NCBI GenBank assembly: GCA_022823605.1
Contig: JAJEHS010000006.1
Location: 531,001 to 595,000, forward strand
Reading direction: 5' to 3'
Source of the DNA: Paracoccaceae bacterium
Lineage (GTDB): Bacteria; Pseudomonadota; Alphaproteobacteria; Rhodobacterales; Rhodobacteraceae
DNA: 64,000 nt
Below are positions 63,121 through 64,000 of this stretch, piece by piece. A model generated the notes under the pieces. That model was not told the origin of the DNA. It did not search any database and was given only the letters and a program-made list of their open reading frames with translations. Position numbers and translations under genes: made by a program. Every line of letters begins with the position of its first letter. Position 1 is the first letter of the stretch.

Positions 63121-64000
63121 ATGTCAAAAATAAATTTTTTTATCAATGATCGGCAAATTGCTGCTGAAGATCCATCCGGAACCACAACCTTACTGGAATG
63201 GCTCAGGGAAAAGGCTTATCTCAAGGGCACTAAAGAGGGTTGCAACGAGGGTGACTGTGGTGCATGTACGGTAATAATTGAATCAATAGAAGACAACAGA
63301 TTGATTCACTCAGCCGTCAACTCGTGTATTTTGTTTCTGCATCAGTTGGAAAACAAGTCAATTCGAACCATCGAGGGTGTTTCAGGCCCTGAAGGGGATT
63401 TGCATCCCGTTCAGGAAGCAATGATCAAGTTCAATGGCAATCAATGTGGATTCTGTACTCCGGGTATAGTTATGTCACTGGTATCCGCGCATACAAACGG
63501 TACCAGCGATCTTGATACGATATTGGCAGGAAATCTATGTCGATGTACCGGGTACGATTCAATTATCAACGCAGGTGAGGAAAGTCTGAAAAAGCCTAGG
63601 CCGGATTGGATTGACAATATCGAAGTACCTGTCCATGAAGTTCCTCAGGATACAGGAAATGGAACAATTCGTAATCCAGTCTGCCTTGATGAGTTCGCCG
63701 ACTGGTATGCCGTAAATCCAAAAGCAACCCTGATCGCGGGTGGAACGGATGTTGGTCTTTGGGTAACCAAAGATCTCAAATCATTACCTTCTCCCTGCTT
63801 TATTTCCGATATTCCCGAACTGAAAAAAGTTAAAATCAGTGGTAATGTCATGACCGTTGGTGCGGCTACCAACCTGACCAAATTCGATGATGTCATTTCA
63901 AAATACTATCCCTCCTTGAGTGTCATGATCAATCGTTTTGGTTCCGTACAAATCCGCAATGTCGCTACCGTGGGTGGCAACATTGCCAATGGTTCACCAA
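63121..64000 (+). CDS. xdhA: Xanthine dehydrogenase small subunit, 3' end beyond window
   Basis: An open frame from ATG 63121 (AGGGG just upstream) runs in frame to the window end, giving 293 residues. The first 2Fe-2S cluster uses C41, C46, C49 and C69, the second C109, C112, C140 and C142 (NQCGFC, NLCRCTGYD). The FAD-binding CO dehydrogenase flavoprotein-type domain starts near 185, with LIAGGTDVGLWV and TVGGNIANGSP. This two-cluster plus FAD layout fits XdhA, which oxidises hypoxanthine and xanthine with XdhB. The molybdenum subunit should follow outside the window. Confidence 0.92.
   Translation, partial: MSKINFFINDRQIAAEDPSGTTTLLEWLREKAYLKGTKEGCNEGDCGACTVIIESIEDNRLIHSAVNSCILFLHQLENKSIRTIEGVSGPEGDLHPVQEAMIKFNGNQCGFCTPGIVMSLVSAHTNGTSDLDTILAGNLCRCTGYDSIINAGEESLKKPRPDWIDNIEVPVHEVPQDTGNGTIRNPVCLDEFADWYAVNPKATLIAGGTDVGLWVTKDLKSLPSPCFISDIPELKKVKISGNVMTVGAATNLTKFDDVISKYYPSLSVMINRFGSVQIRNVATVGGNIANGSP

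Noticed and set aside
1-64000. CRISPR arrays, transposases, integrases, phage genes or attachment sites
   Set aside because: I saw no regularly spaced repeats and no proteins of these families. The two tRNA genes are not followed by an integrase or a repeated tRNA end.

Overview
The window reads as chromosome of a free-living, probably marine, AT-rich alphaproteobacterium. The support is the gene order ruvC-ruvA-ruvB-ybgC-tolQ-tolR-tolA-tolB-pal-cpoB-tilS-ftsH, the alphaproteobacterial forms of S4, HisS and a DUF1489 protein, a Rhizobium-type glycerol ABC transporter, and TRAP transport, Rieske and dimethylglycine-dehydrogenase-type genes. Genes are dense and often overlap, TTG and GTG starts are common, and I see no insertion sequence, prophage, CRISPR array or rRNA operon. 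Genus-level placement is not possible from the sequence alone.

Layout. 1-10 kb: the 3' part of a D-lactate dehydrogenase, metY, rlmB beside tRNA-Tyr, acetoacetyl-CoA synthetase, an AAA/DUF4143 ATPase, a membrane di-iron hydroxylase, tRNA-Cys, folD and a MOSC protein. 10-23 kb: one long minus-strand housekeeping block, with two tandem ftsH genes (the downstream copy lacks the first membrane segment and periplasmic domain), tilS, the whole tol-pal set (interrupted by a 368-bp gap between tolA and tolB) and ruvCAB. 23-31 kb: cupin, P1-family peptidase, carboxymuconolactone decarboxylase-like protein, a Rieske oxygenase overlapping an RpiR regulator, and divergently a dimethylglycine/sarcosine dehydrogenase-like enzyme with an alcohol dehydrogenase-family partner. 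This looks like an N-methylated amine catabolic locus. 31-40 kb: IclR regulator, TerC protein, then a co-directional TRAP transporter, GMC oxidoreductase, class III aminotransferase and PfkB kinase set for an unknown substrate.

40-51 kb: a DUF4268 nuclease-fold protein, glpD, and a free-standing acyl carrier protein / phosphopantetheinyl transferase / alpha-beta hydrolase trio. Then comes the six-gene glycerol-type ABC transporter glpV-S-T-P-Q-U, whose two ATPases carry complementary defects. Divergent from it are an SDR dehydrogenase and an FAH-family hydrolase, a usual pair in non-phosphorylative deoxysugar breakdown. 53-64 kb: prmA, msrA, an MFS permease, rpsD, a DUF1489 protein, hisS, dnaE, and the start of a xanthine dehydrogenase small subunit that runs off the window.

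The best candidates for something new are the N-terminally shortened second FtsH, the orphan ACP/PPTase/hydrolase trio linked to glycerol-3-phosphate metabolism, and the TRAP/GMC/aminotransferase/kinase pathway. I did not find a clear defence island or other large unprecedented system.
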